DNA from: Gonocerus acuteangulatus
Lineage: Eukaryota > Arthropoda > Insecta > Hemiptera > Coreidae
Assembly (NCBI GenBank): GCA_946811695.1
Contig: OX328124.1
Location: forward strand, 56,302,603 to 56,366,602
DNA length: 64,000 nt
Direction of reading: 5' to 3'
The position numbers and the translations under genes are program-made. A model generated the notes under the pieces. The model saw nothing but the letters and a program-made list of their open reading frames with translations, did not search any database and was not told the DNA's origin. This document shows, one piece after another, positions 32,578 to 43,194 of this stretch (positions within the stretch are counted from its first letter, which is position 1; each line of letters begins with the position of its first letter).

Positions 32578-33320
32578 CGCTACAATACACAGGAAACTAA
32601 CTGTAGCTAAGCGGAAATACTCACTTCGCTACCTGTACTCCAACTCATTCTTAAGGAAAACTCTGTCACGAATACGTTCTTCAATTACTTACCCTGTTTC
32701 ACTGAAACAATCATTTTACTGCTAAATGAAATTACAAATCATTAAAACCTAAGGAATGCATGGACAAAAAAACGTTTAAAGGAATGAAAACAATATCTTA
32801 TTTCCCCAACTGATTCTATCGAAAATTCCATAACAAATTCTTGTATTTTTCGAAAATTTAGAGTTGTCTTTTATTGACCACGAATATTTAATAAAATATA
32901 CGAAAATCTCAAAACTGCTCATATGTGTTTATAATTGTTTCCCCAAGACTCCACGAACTCCAAATGTAACCAAAATTTAAATATCTTGGTTTGGATGAAA
33001 GCTAAACGTCTTGAATAATCTGAAGCAATCGTTTCTGAATACTCAGGCCGAGTATAAGTTAGGAAATCTAGTTGCATCATTCTTTCTCGAAAACATCGTT
33101 TTAAAAATGGTGTCATTCGTGTTCCTACGTTAGAAAACCTATGAAAAGTTTGTGCAAGCGTATTCACATAAAAAAGTGCAACGCATTTTATTTCTGCGAT
33201 TGTCGCCCCCAAAAAACATGTTCTGGTGGATGTATGCTGCTTGTTAACGAAATCAAAGGACGTTTTTACAAAATTTCATGACATTCCGACCGATTATTTT
33301 TGTAGAAGTTAAAGATGGAG
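32578..33320. repeat. Dispersed repeat family R1, copy 2
   Basis: 32578-32800 matches 59955-60180 (aggaaact..gcataagcggaaat, taaaaaacgtt..aaaggaatgaaa). 32880-33310 matches 300-700 (ctccaaatgtaacc, aaaatggtttcattcg, ttgttaacgaa, aaatttcat). The family therefore spans at least 1.1 kb. No protein is visible. Confidence 0.5.
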
Positions 33321-33329
33321 AGATTTATT

Positions 33330-35780
33330 TCATTTAGATATTTGGGTCGTCTGGTATCAAAACAAGACACATCATTGAAACCAATTTGTTCACGAAACAC
33401 CAAAAAACAGAACAAGTCTTATGTTTAATTTTATACATGTGTATGATTTTCTTAAAAGTTGTAAATATCACAGAAGCATGTTTTTGGGGAATTTGAGATG
33501 TTTATCTTTTATATTATCTATTTTGAAGGAATTTTATTTTTTAGGTGTCTTACTTTGTCATACATAATTCATTTATGTATGTCTTATTTTGAAAACAACT
33601 TACTACTTCAGCATTAAAAGCAAACAGCAAGATCTAATTTGTTTTGAAAATCCTTTTCTTATAATATAGAGGACATTTTGAACTTGTAAAATCAACTGTT
33701 ATCTAAAAATCGTAAAAATTGTGGTGTGTCTTGTTTTGATTCTAGACGCCTCATTTGTATTCACATATTAGTATGAATTATCTTTAAAATAAGTATTTCT
33801 GTGACCACTAAAACATATTGTGCGATATTGCTAAAAGCAGGAGTTGATTATATCGGCAAAGAACTGTATGGCCATTCAAAAGTGCGACCGCAAAGGGTTA
33901 ATATTTTGCTTTTAGACTTGTCATTTTAGCTATGACCTAAACTTAAACGCTGCTCCTGCACTGGCGCGGGCTGACAGAGGCACTGTTTTCTCATAAAACT
34001 GAATTCTCGTGCTACCTAGGGGATTTTTCTTTTTATTCGAGTAGTTTTCAAGGTCGCCCCTAGGTAGTACGTGATGTCTAACTTGCTGCTGTCTCTACTA
34101 TTAGGACTAAGCGCACTAATGAGTAAAAGGCGAAGAGAAATACCAAATCACCTCCGCGTGAGGAGTGTACCATTGGCCAATTTAATTCCGCGTGATCCGC
34201 ACAGCGCCCGTATACTGAATGTAGCGGTAAAAAACTTAAATTGATAAATTCTTTTTACAATTAATTATATTTAAATACCTCTAGGATTGAAGTACCCAAA
34301 ACATGCAGATTTTAAAATCCCCCTTCGATTATTATTGTTGATTACTTTATTATTTTTTTGTTTATTTATTTTTTTTCCAGACCAGTTCAGGGGTAATTCT
34401 ACCTTGTGCGATCAAAATCAAAGGCATTTTCTTGAATTTTTAAATAAAAAAATAAATCAATATTTTTGAATCCTTTATATGAAACGTTTTATATGTGTTG
34501 TTAAAGTATCCAAAAAAATACGGTTCAATAATTCAAAAAAAATAATTGGGGGGCTGTGTCTGGCTACGGAAAACCTCTTTTTCACGGGCGTTAGGCTGCC
34601 GGCGGCAATTTTTAATCTAGAACGAAAAACTAAAATGATTTCGAAAAAAGAAGGTTAGTAGAAGGTAGTTACGATTTTTAAGAAATATTAATTTTTTTCA
34701 AAAATGGTGAACAATTATTCATTTTCTATTAAAAAAATTGGTCGAATAATAAATCGAAAACATTCTACTTACTTTTCTAGCAAATATCATGAGGAAGCTG
34801 CAGATAAAATTTGATGTTGATCGGGCAAAAATTGAAGACGCCCGATTTGGAAAACATAGTTTTGAGAAAACTAAAGACTAAATTTAATGTTCTGAAATTT
34901 TCATGTCATGTCCTATTTAATTTTTTTCATAGTTTGTTGTAATAAAGATAAAAAAAAAAAACAATTAAAAAGAGACCAATTGAAGCTCGCTCAAAACATT
35001 ATCTTCAAATTAGCACCCCTTTCACTCGGCATCGGGATTTCATTCGGAAAATCGTATTTTTTTGACCTTTTAAAAACATTATCTTCACATGAACACACTT
35101 GGATATGATTTTTGATTAATTAAGGAAGAATTTTGTAAAAAAAAAAAAGTCACAAGTTAGTATTACCCTATAAGATAGTTTCCTCTCTAGGAATCCTTAT
35201 GGGTGAATGTAAGTAGAGTTCTTAATAGCGTCCCTCCTAACGTTTGCAAACACGAGTAAGAGAAGCCGACACGAGAAGTATCCTAGCTCCCCTCATTACT
35301 GACGATTGAGTTTGTAAAAGTTTTGCAGTTGCTGCTTCTGATTGGGCGGTACCGTCCTCCCGTATACCCTTGCTATATAACCCTCTTCATTAGTCCTGTA
35401 TTCTCTATCTCTCTCCCTTGACACTGGCTACTTTTCCCCTTCCAGGTCTAGTCAAACTCTCCGCTTGTCGGGGCAAAACTCAATCAGTAGGCCGAATGTA
35501 TATTTTCAAGCTCTAATGTCTTCATTCATCGGGCTAAATGGGAACGTTTCCAGTGAAATTATACGCTTCCGAATTCGTTTTAGGGAAAATGAATATCGAA
35601 TTTGTAGAGCTGATTAACTGAAAAAGTATTATATTTTAAGAATATTTAACTCAATTGGAAGGTACAAAAATAAGTTATAAAATAATATTAGAATATTTTT
35701 AAATTTATTTATTGGACTTAACAGCAACTGAAACGACTTGCTCGTATTATTGTAACATATTAAGATAGGCACACCGACCT
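33330..35780. other. Non-coding stretch, mostly nothing recognised
   Basis: An 11-base inverted repeat (CTACCTAGGGG / CCCCTAGGTAG) spaced by about 40 bases lies at 34015-34070. Otherwise there is no gene, RNA or element that I can support. Confidence 0.45.
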
Positions 35781-35785
35781 AAAAA

Positions 35786-35791
35786 ATGTTC

Positions 35792-35849
<58 letters not shown>

Positions 35850-35878
35850 ATTTATATATATTTATATATATATATATT

Positions 35879-35957
<79 letters not shown>

Positions 35958-35962
35958 ATTTA
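35786..35962. repeat. Long (TA)n / TATATTTA microsatellite
   Basis: About 175 bases of TA with periodic TTTA interruptions, bordering the foldback element FB4. Confidence 0.95.
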
Positions 35963-36000
35963 TTTGCTCTCGTAACTTGACCTCTTCCATATATATTTTT

Positions 36001-36447
36001 CCACTTCTTTTAATAAAGGCCTTATAGGTCACAAAAATGCTTCAAAAATTCATTTAAACCATTTCATTTATGTCGACTAGTTTCTGGCAAACTTGACCTC
36101 TCTTCAGAGACAAACGTTTCTTATACATAGTAGTCACCATGTAATAACTTCGTCACAAATAAACAAACAATAAATTAAAAGTTTTTTAAAAATCTAAAAG
36201 AAACAATGGCTGGTCTCGTACGAGCTACATGGCTGGTGATTGTTCTTTTTATATATAAAAAAAACTTTTAATTTATTGTTTGTTTGTTTTTGACGGTGTT
36301 ATTAAATGATGACTAGTATGCATAAGAAAAAAAATATGTCTTTGAAGAGAGGTCAAGTTTGCCAGAAACTAGTCGACATAAATAAAATTGTTTAAATGAA
36401 GTTTTGAAGGTTTTTTTGTGACCAATAAGGCCTATATTAAAAGAACA

Positions 36448-36449
<2 letters not shown>
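36001..36449. mobile_element. Foldback element FB4 between two TA microsatellites
   Basis: Arms 36001-36187 and 36257-36449 are inverted copies: 'cttttaataaaggcct' against 'aggcctatattaaaag', 'ctagtttctggcaaacttga' against 'tcaagtttgccagaaactag', 'aaacaaacaataaattaaaa' against 'ttttaatttattgtttgttt'. The spacer is about 69 bases and contains the palindrome CTCGTACGAG. A hammerhead-like motif lies in each arm (36072-36111 minus, 36340-36377 plus). TA repeats lie on both sides, suggesting insertion into or beside a TA tract. Confidence 0.65.
36072..36111 (-). ncRNA. Hammerhead-like motif HH4 (left arm of FB4)
   Basis: Minus strand: CTGAAGA (36107-36101), one extra base, an imperfect stem II (AGGTC..GCC), GAAAC (36084-36080) and TAGTC. 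The self-complementary ACTAGT would form stem III between two RNAs. Stem I is poor. The right-arm copy starts TTGAAGA and is further decayed. Confidence 0.4.

Positions 36450-36496
<47 letters not shown>
36450..36496. repeat. (TA)n microsatellite
   Basis: Pure TA run directly abutting the right end of FB4; a shorter one lies at 36518-36533. Confidence 0.95.
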
Positions 36497-36500
<4 letters not shown>

Positions 36501-36539
36501 CATCTTTCACAAGAATTAATATATATATATATAATACCA

Positions 36540-37172
36540 ACAAGGATGAGGAATAACCCTTCACAGCGCTACACCATACTTATATTTCAACGTTTCGGAC
36601 CGTTCGTCCATCTTCAGGCAATCTACAATAGTATACTCATTACTAGACACTGCAGAAAACAAGCTTTATAATTACTATCAACCAAAACCTTACATCATCT
36701 AATGCAATTATTAAATTTTATTTCCTTAATTATAAACTCACCATATCCTGTCACTACTTAAAATAACATTTCAAACGTCATAAATTAAAACAAATGATTC
36801 CTATAAGGAACCAAGTCAAAAACACTTGAAGACAATTAAAAATGTTCATCATCACACAGCCATATTAGAAAACCTTATCAACCTATGTACTTAGGCCTAT
36901 TATATTTTATATAACTAAAATTACATTTAATGTTGACATATTAAATAAAATTAATTTCTGATGACATTGTAATAGATTCCTTTCATAGTTTAATGATCTT
37001 GGTTACATACCTCAGTGCAATTTATATTAAATATTTTAACAAAAATATGTTAAGTAATGATTAATAAAGTTATCTGTGATATGTCATACATAAATCATTA
37101 TACATTTTAATTATTTGTAATTTGATATTTTAATGTAATTTTAGTTATATAAAATATAATAGGCCTATTTAT
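36540..37172 (-). mobile_element. Second hammerhead-bearing element end, inverted
   Basis: A minus-strand hammerhead-like motif (36588-36620) lies at the low-coordinate end of an AT-rich non-coding segment. This segment contains its own inverted repeat: 36893-36930 against 37132-37169 (taggcctattatattttata and its complement). It ends where the inverted PLE arm begins (37173). It looks like another PLE-type terminal repeat of a different subfamily from the one at 39331. Confidence 0.4.
36588..36620 (-). ncRNA. Hammerhead ribozyme-like motif HH5
   Basis: Minus strand: CTGAAGA (36617-36611), one extra T, stem II GGAC/GTCC, GAAAC (36596-36592), GTT. The core and stem II are intact and the triplet GTT is permissible. 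The bases expected to form stem I do not pair. Confidence 0.5.
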
Positions 37173-37600
37173 TTTCTTTGATTTTTCTTTTTTGTGTGTT
37201 CCTCTCTTTATTTAACTTGTGAACGTCCCTAAAGTTAAAGTTATGTTTTAAAGTTAGTGCGTGTTCTTGCTAAAACAATTTTCTATTTTGTTACCATATT
37301 TCCAACTTATTTTACCTACGTCCTTACATGTTAGTTTAAGTCTATTGTCTGTTGAAGGATGGTAATGAAAAGTAAAATATAGATTTATTTCATTCAAATA
37401 TTTGTTATTTTCTTTTGTTAAAACCTGTTTTCTCTTTTGTAAAAATAGATGCTCATTCAAAGCTAAAGTTATGTTTTAAAGTTAGTTCGTGTTCTGTCAA
37501 GTTTGTTCTGTTCTCGTTTGTGTCTATGCTTTTTGCGTGTTGAACGATTCTCTTTTGCAATAGCTGTGCCGATTCCCCAATGTAAAATAAGGTTATTAAA
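37173..37600 (-). pseudogene. Inverted PLE fragment with GIY-YIG piece and linker
   Basis: On the minus strand, 37600-37470 reads YIGESAQLLQKRIVQHAKSI and then LTEHELTLKHNF. This is part of the GIY-YIG endonuclease of Penelope-like elements (YIGE motif, R..QH). It is fused directly to NEHLFLQKRKQVLTKENN..KDVGKISWKYGNKIENCFSK (37455-37254), which in a normal element lies upstream of GIY-YIG. The segment 37173-37455 is an inverted copy of 38687-38972 and carries the same internal deletion (junction SKNTH). The chimera is best explained by template switching during reverse transcription. Confidence 0.65.
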
Positions 37601-38460
37601 TATTTGGACAAGTTGGTACAGAAACGCTATTTAAATAAATTTGACAAAACCAATTTAGTTAATCATAATTGTTTGACTCCCTTAATTTATGGACTTATTA
37701 AATTGCACAAAACAGATATGCCTTTACGACCGATTATCACTGGCTGTGAATCCCCAATACAAAAACTAGCAAAAATGTTAGCAAACGATTTAAAACCATT
37801 TAGTGAAGATAACCCTTTTGATATTATCAATGCGACGCATCTTATTGACAATTTAAAGAATACTAAGATTTTAACAGGGTTTAAATTAATTTCATTCGAC
37901 GTAGTTAACATGTTTCCAAACATTCCAGTAGATTTGGCAATAAAAATCATTAGTAATAATTGGACGCGGATTGACAAACAGACTAAGATAAAAAATAAAG
38001 AGTTATTTATTGAAGGAATCAGTTTATGTTGTAAATTCGGGCATTTTCAACTCAATAAAAAGATATATAAACAACTGTACGGAATTCAGATGGGAAACCC
38101 GCTCTCAATTGCTGTTAGTGGAATAGTGATGGCTTGGATTCTTAATTAAATCATTTCGGAGGTTCCAATTAAGATTCAATTTTTGTATAGATATGTAGAC
38201 GATCTCATTTTATGTGTAAAGGAGGAGGAAGTGGATAAGCTTTTAGAAACTTTTAATAACAAATATAATAATATACAATTTACCAAAGAGTTGGAAGCTG
38301 ATAAAAGATTAAACTTTTTAGACATGGAACTAATCAGAAATGAAGATAATTTTATTGAATACAAATGGAAACCATGGAAATAATTCAACAAGAATGATTA
38401 ATTTTTATTCCAATCACCCGCTTAATTTCAAAAAGAATATTTTATACAATCGGACATTAT
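37590..38460 (+). pseudogene. Penelope-like element reverse transcriptase (broken)
   Basis: It encodes the telomerase-related RT of a Penelope-like element. Visible blocks are LIYGLIKLHK..MPLRPIITGC near the start, then motif A LISFDVVNMFPNIPV (catalytic Asp present), motif B GIQMGNPLS, and motif C RYVDDLILCV (both Asp present). A TAA at 38147-38149 sits in frame between motifs B and C: the frame is open before it from 37604 and after it to 38383. From about 38385 the frame shifts, but the conserved MINFYSNHPLNFKKNILYNR segment is still readable. The N-terminal part of the protein is missing, because the element is joined at 37600 to inverted material. All catalytic residues survive, so inactivation looks recent. 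Confidence 0.8.
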
Positions 38461-38639
38461 CAGCTTAAATATGAATTTAAACCTGAAATTTTTAGCATAT
38501 CTGACGAAAAATTAAATTAGTTTCAGATTTGCTTAATAAGGATACTGAAAATAAAAACAAGCGCAATCGAGATTTAAACGATAACCCTCCCGAATCACAG
38601 AACAATTAAAAAAAGCGTAGGTTTTTACAGACAAATATC

Positions 38640-39060
38640 CAAAAATTCTTTGTGAAAAATACGAATTTAAATAAGCAAATAGCTTTGAATGAGCATCTAT
38701 TTTTACAAAAGAGAAAACAGGTTTTAACAAAAGAAAATGACAAAGATTTGAATGAAATAAATCGATATTTTACTTTTCATTACCATCCTTCAATAGCCAA
38801 TAGACTTAAACAAATGTGTAAAGACGTAGGTAAAATAAGTTGGAAATATGGGAACAAAATAGAAAATAGTTTTAGCAAGAACACGCACTAACTTTAAAAC
38901 ATAACTTTAACTTTAGGGACGTTCACATTTTAAATAAAGAGAGGAACACACTAAAAAGAAAAATCAAAGAAAATATCTATATAATTAAAAATTCACTGTC
39001 ATAAATAAAAAACAGATTTAAAGAATGTGCGCCAAATTTTCCATAGTATAATAAATTAAA
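38640..39060 (+). pseudogene. PLE linker and truncated GIY-YIG endonuclease
   Basis: NEHLFLQKRKQVLTKENDKD..ISWKYGNKIENSFSKNTH (to 38891) is the linker before GIY-YIG. The core YIGE segment is deleted. After the junction, NFRDVHILNKERNTLKRKIK and ENIYIIKNSLS resume the C-terminal end (compare DRNNIKRKIKENIHIIKNRY at 46965-47025), with stops. The deletion removes the catalytic Tyr/Arg part, so this copy could not cut DNA. Confidence 0.65.
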
Positions 39061-39430
39061 TCTCACAAACAAAATTACCAATAATCGATACCATTAAAAT
39101 AGCTAAAGAATCGATACAAACAGCCAAATTCATTGCCACAGATGACTTTTCAGTACTACGCCTGACTCAAGCTAGACAACATGACGAGAGGACTTCCTGA
39201 TAAGGTAGGATTAAGATTAAGATAAAATATTATATGTAGAAATGTAAACTTATTTGGGGAAAGGATAGATGTATATTAGTGTAATCAATTTTAAGTTTAG
39301 GACTTACAAAAAATATTGTTGCATAGGAAAGCCCCTGAAGAGGTGCGAAAAGGCACGAAACATGTCGGGCGAAACAAACCAAATAAAGTAGTTAATGTGA
39401 AACAAGAGTGTACATCTTTATCGACCCCCT
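39060..39430 (+). mobile_element. PLE 3' region and terminal repeat
   Basis: Non-coding sequence follows the PLE coding remains, ends with hammerhead-like motif HH6, and then continues through AACCAAATAAAGTAG. It closes before the short TA tract at 39463. Confidence 0.5.
39331..39370 (+). ncRNA. Hammerhead ribozyme-like motif HH6
   Basis: This is the best-formed copy with a 4-bp stem I: GCCC (39331-39334), CTGAAGA (39335-39341), one extra G, stem II GTGC/GCAC with loop gaaaag, GAAAC, the self-complementary ACATGT, C, then GGGC (39367-39370) pairing back to GCCC. The predicted cleavage triplet is GTC, at 39364-39366. It belongs to the PLE whose RT lies at 37590-38460. Confidence 0.65.
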
Positions 39431-39912
39431 GCCAGAAAAAGATACGAGAAAAATTGGAATATATATATATAATTTAGCTGTTTGTTCCTTATAAAAATCC
39501 ACCTCGTTCGACCGATTTTGGCAAACAACAGGGTAGGGCTTGATCGGTGGTTTGTCATAGGCTAGGTAAAAATTATCTACGACTCATAGTTCGGAGGTCA
39601 CGGGTTTGAAATTGTGAGCCCGAACAGTTACAGAGGAGTGAATTGCCTGAAATCATCAGTTTTGAAAAATGAAATATTCACTAAGACGGACCGTAACGGA
39701 ACATCAAACGACAAAGCTAAATATGCTATCCCCTCCATTGCTGCTTTCTCATGTCTAGTTTCTGTTTACTCTACGGTTCCAAGTTCGAGTCACCCTGTAG
39801 GATTTTTTTTTTCTATTATTTAACATTATTTGCGTTAATAGATTTACTTATTTGCTTTCCAATTTATTTTTGTTTTTCTATATGCAGAAAGTAGGTGTAG
39901 CATGGCACGCCG

Positions 39913-40465
39913 CACAGTGGGGCCAAACTACATTTCGTGTTTCAAAAATGGCTACAGGCTCTAAATCTTAACCAATTTCAATGCAGTATTTTTTAAATGA
40001 AAGTCACAATAACTTTGTCTGGCACGATTTTTGTTTTTTGTTTTCCTTGTCTATTAAATCACACTGACATCTTCAAAACGTAAATTGATCTTAATTCAAC
40101 AATGAGATTAATTGAAATAATATGATTTTTGAATGATTTGAAAATATATTTTGATTTTTTTCCAAGTCTAATAAGGTTTTGAATGTTTAATTTCAACGAT
40201 ATTAAGTTGATGCTAATATTAAATTAGATATTAAGTGCTGATTAATTTAGATGAGAAATAAAATATGTTTTTATGTTAAATTGCGAATTATTTACACGTA
40301 ATTTAATAAACAAGGGAAACAATAAAGAATAATCTGGCCAGACAATGTTGTTGTCAATTTTATTAGCTTTCATTTAAAAAAAAAAAAAAAACTGCATTGA
40401 AATCGGTTAAGATTTAGAACCTGTAGCCTTTTTTGAAACACTAAATGTAGTTTGGCCCCACTGTG
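39913..40465. mobile_element. Transib-like MITE
   Basis: A 553-base non-coding element. Its terminal inverted repeats begin CACAGTGGGGCCAAACTAC and match almost perfectly for about 75 bases, and more loosely for about 150. The flanks carry a 5-base GC-rich direct repeat CGCCG (39908-39912 and 40466-40470). A CACWRTG-like start, long TIRs and 5-bp GC-rich target duplications are features of Transib transposons, the family related to RAG1. The element has no transposase and would need one in trans. The open frame starting at 40463 lies outside it and is not a gene. Confidence 0.7.
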
Positions 40466-40524
40466 CGCCGGGTAACAGACGTAGACGCATTGGATACTAT
40501 TCGGAGTATTGTAGACGTTTTGAG

Positions 40525-41049
40525 CAGGGCCGCCACATGGGTGTGGGGACTGCCGGCTACTGTTGGCTACTGTTGTCCCGGGCCGCCGTGGGGGCCTGGG
40601 CCGGGCCTCGCTAATTGGAAAAAATGTATAGATTATGAGCTTGTAAAAAGAATGGGGTTTAGAAATATAGACGGGCGTAGCGTATATTTATTGGAACGGG
40701 ATCTATATTTTTTTATTGTACATAAACGACAAAACAAGTGCAGTCCTAGAATAGTATATTTCATTGCGAATCGTAAAAAAACTAATGTACCGAAAGTGAC
40801 CTTCGCTGCACCGATTGTCAGTCGATGTTTACTTTGACTTTAAAGAAAAGAAGGGCACAGGCCGTGTCTGGCGGGAAAGACGTTGACCCAATCCACTTCC
40901 TCTTCCTGTACTTCCGCCAAATACATAATGTTTTGATTTTGAGAAATGTCCAAAGTCCTATAGCAACGTACTAGAATTTTCAGTCTGGCTCTGAGAAGTG
41001 GGGGCCCGTGATCTGGTCCCGGGCCCGGCTCTGTGATGTGGCGGCCCTG
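40525..41049. mobile_element. hAT-like MITE
   Basis: The ends are inverted copies CAGGGCCGCCACAT / ATGTGGCGGCCCTG. The flanks GTTTTGAG (40517-40524) and GTTTTAAG (41050-41057) agree at 7 of 8 bases, fitting the 8-bp target duplication of hAT transposons. The subterminal regions are GC-rich (CCCGGGCC blocks), unlike the surrounding DNA. It is 525 bases long and non-coding; the frame across its left end (40463-40837) is accidental. Confidence 0.65.
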
Positions 41050-41214
41050 GTTTTAAGTGTGTGTTACTGGCACCAAACCAGACCGAGCATGCGTACGTTA
41101 GTATTATCGATTTGTTTAGTAGAGTACGACATAGGGAATTGTTTCTATTTATTAATGGATACATTTGTAATGGCTGTGTGTGAGCTTCTTTTAGTTTCTT
41201 GTGAATGAGGTGCC

Positions 41215-41640
41215 GCCAAGTTAGACTTGAGTCTAAATATAGTCCAAGATAGCGTATACTCTATTCCTTTGGAGTGCAGAGAATTGAGTGTTGTTCAATT
41301 TTCAGCTGTGGTTGATTTTGGAGTTTTTTAAGTGAAAAAACTTAACATGAAGATCTAACTGGGCTAATTGCGAGTTTCAATCTTGGGAACCAGGATAACA
41401 CCTCATCTGCCGCTTCTTGCAAGCGAAGAATCGCTTCGAAGAGGTTGTTGCTCTTCGTGGTAATGAGTGTGTCGTCTGCGTAGGTGGCGAGGGCTGTTGT
41501 ATGGTTGAGGCATATCACAATATGTGGAGCAACGGACTGAGTATGGCCCCCTGCGGAGAACCAAAAAGAAAAATGCTACTTCTGTTGGTTCGTCAGTAGA
41601 CTTAGGAATTGTCCACTTACAAAGAAAATAAGAGAATGAG
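41215..41640 (-). pseudogene. LINE reverse transcriptase relic with YADD box
   Basis: On the minus strand, FGSPQGAILSPLLHIL (41560-41512) is RT motif B of Jockey-like LINEs. After a stop and a frame change, LATYADDTLITTKSNNLFEA (around 41490-41430) contains motif C with the catalytic YADD, followed by LRLQEAADEVLSWFPRLKLA. Further down, a degraded segment is readable to about 41215. The RT copies LINE RNA at the target site; this copy is dead because of frameshifts and stops. Upstream RT blocks are not seen. Confidence 0.65.
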
Positions 41641-41649
41641 GCCAATAGA

Positions 41650-42265
41650 AAATGAGGCCAAACGAAATTATAAATACTTCTTTAGAATTGTTATTCTGTA
41701 AGTTACTGTTCACTTCAAATTGTTTAAAATGAAATATTTCAAGACAAAACCATTTTAATGTATTCATTAATAGACAAATAATTTATAATAGGACTATTTG
41801 AAATGATTTAATGTCTATTTTCATATCTACATTCTGCCCAGCTGTGCTCTGCTTTAGTAGAACTATCCCACTTAATCATTTCTAGAGTTATTAATGTTTC
41901 TCCGAGTCCGGTAAATGTTGGAAATTACTCTATACGTCATTAGAATAACTATGCTTTGCAAGTAGTATCCGTTGATTATCCTCATCTACAGGAGCCAGTC
42001 GAAAATATATACAAATAACATTTCAGATTGAAAAAAAAATGTTGACGTGACTTACTTTTTAATTTTCTTGTCTTTAAGGAAATGTTAAAATGAATTTTTC
42101 TCCTGACTTATCATATTATTTATTGGAATGTATTATTACTTAATTACTATAGTAAATTCTTTAAGACACACCATCATGTATAACGCAATTTAGGTATTAA
42201 CAAAAATCTAACCAATTCATTTAGTTCAAACGTTATTCCAAATGTTTATACTAATAAATTAAGCT
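41650..42265. other. Non-coding stretch, nothing recognised
   Basis: AT-rich, with no repeat pair or coding similarity. Confidence 0.45.
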
Positions 42266-42268
42266 TTC

Positions 42269-42447
42269 ATTTTAACTGTTTACTGTATAGCTCTCATTCT
42301 TTATTCTAAAATTCTTTATTTATTATTACAACTTTTCTTTTTCCCCTTTTCTGTATGATTTTAACTGTTTACTGTATAGCTCTCATTCTTTATTCTAAAA
42401 TTCTTTATTTATTATTACAACTTTTATTTTTCCCCTTTTCTGTATGA
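42269..42447. repeat. 89-base tandem duplication
   Basis: Two adjacent copies of an 89-base unit (starting ttttaactgtttactgtat at 42270 and 42359), nearly identical, with a c/a difference in the ttttc/attttt tract. A recent duplication. Confidence 0.9.
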
Positions 42448-42620
42448 TTTTAAATGATATTCTTTCTTTGTTATCACCCCTGGTCTTTTGTTTCTTTTAT
42501 AAGTAACTTTTAATGATTTATGACTGAGCGGTCCTTGAGAAATGGAAGAGCTGATCGCCCTTTTTTCAATGCTCCACTAAATTAATAAATATTTGATAAT
42601 TACGTATTGTGGTACTGATA

Positions 42621-42680
<60 letters not shown>
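42621..42680. repeat. (TG)n(TA)n microsatellite
   Basis: A short TG run, then about 46 bases of TA, directly at the left edge of R1 copy 3. Confidence 0.95.
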
Positions 42681-42682
<2 letters not shown>

Positions 42683-43040
42683 GCTTTAAGCACTTATTTC
42701 TCCGATAGCCATCGCCTAATCAAAAATTTCATCAGAATGTTTTTTTGTAAAGAATGTATCAAGTTTTCGTATGAGCACAATCCATTTTCCAACCGTTTTC
42801 GAGATATTAAGGAAAATATAGAAAATCCAAAAACTTATCATGTCTGTTAATAAAATATTTTATTCTAATCCTTCCTTAACTCCAAATGTAACCAAAAATT
42901 AAACATCTTAGTTTGAATGAATTTGGAACATGCAGCAAATATTTCAACTGAATCCCATGATTCAAAGTACCCCAATCAAAAACATTATTCGGCAACTATT
43001 TTTCCTCTTTTCTCGAAAACGGTTAAGACTATCGCCTAGG
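42683..43040. repeat. Dispersed repeat family R1, copy 3
   Basis: Closely related to 108-470 throughout (aagcacttatttctccgat, cgagatattaa, ataaaatattttattctaa, acggttaa..ctatcgcct). Non-coding. Confidence 0.65.
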
Positions 43041-43194
43041 TGATAGCGCTTCTCCTGCAAGTCGGTCTTATTTATCATAGGCTCTTCCCTTTATAGATAA
43101 GGCTTTAAGGTAATTTAGAGAGATGGATAAATCGAGGTATTTTGAAAGCTGGCCAGGGAAATGAAAATATACATTCAAGAGAGACATGGATGGT

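Noticed and set aside
40463..40837. 124-codon frame with GPPWGPGPG
   Set aside because: It crosses the left end of the hAT-like MITE. The Gly/Pro-rich part is the GC-rich subterminal region.
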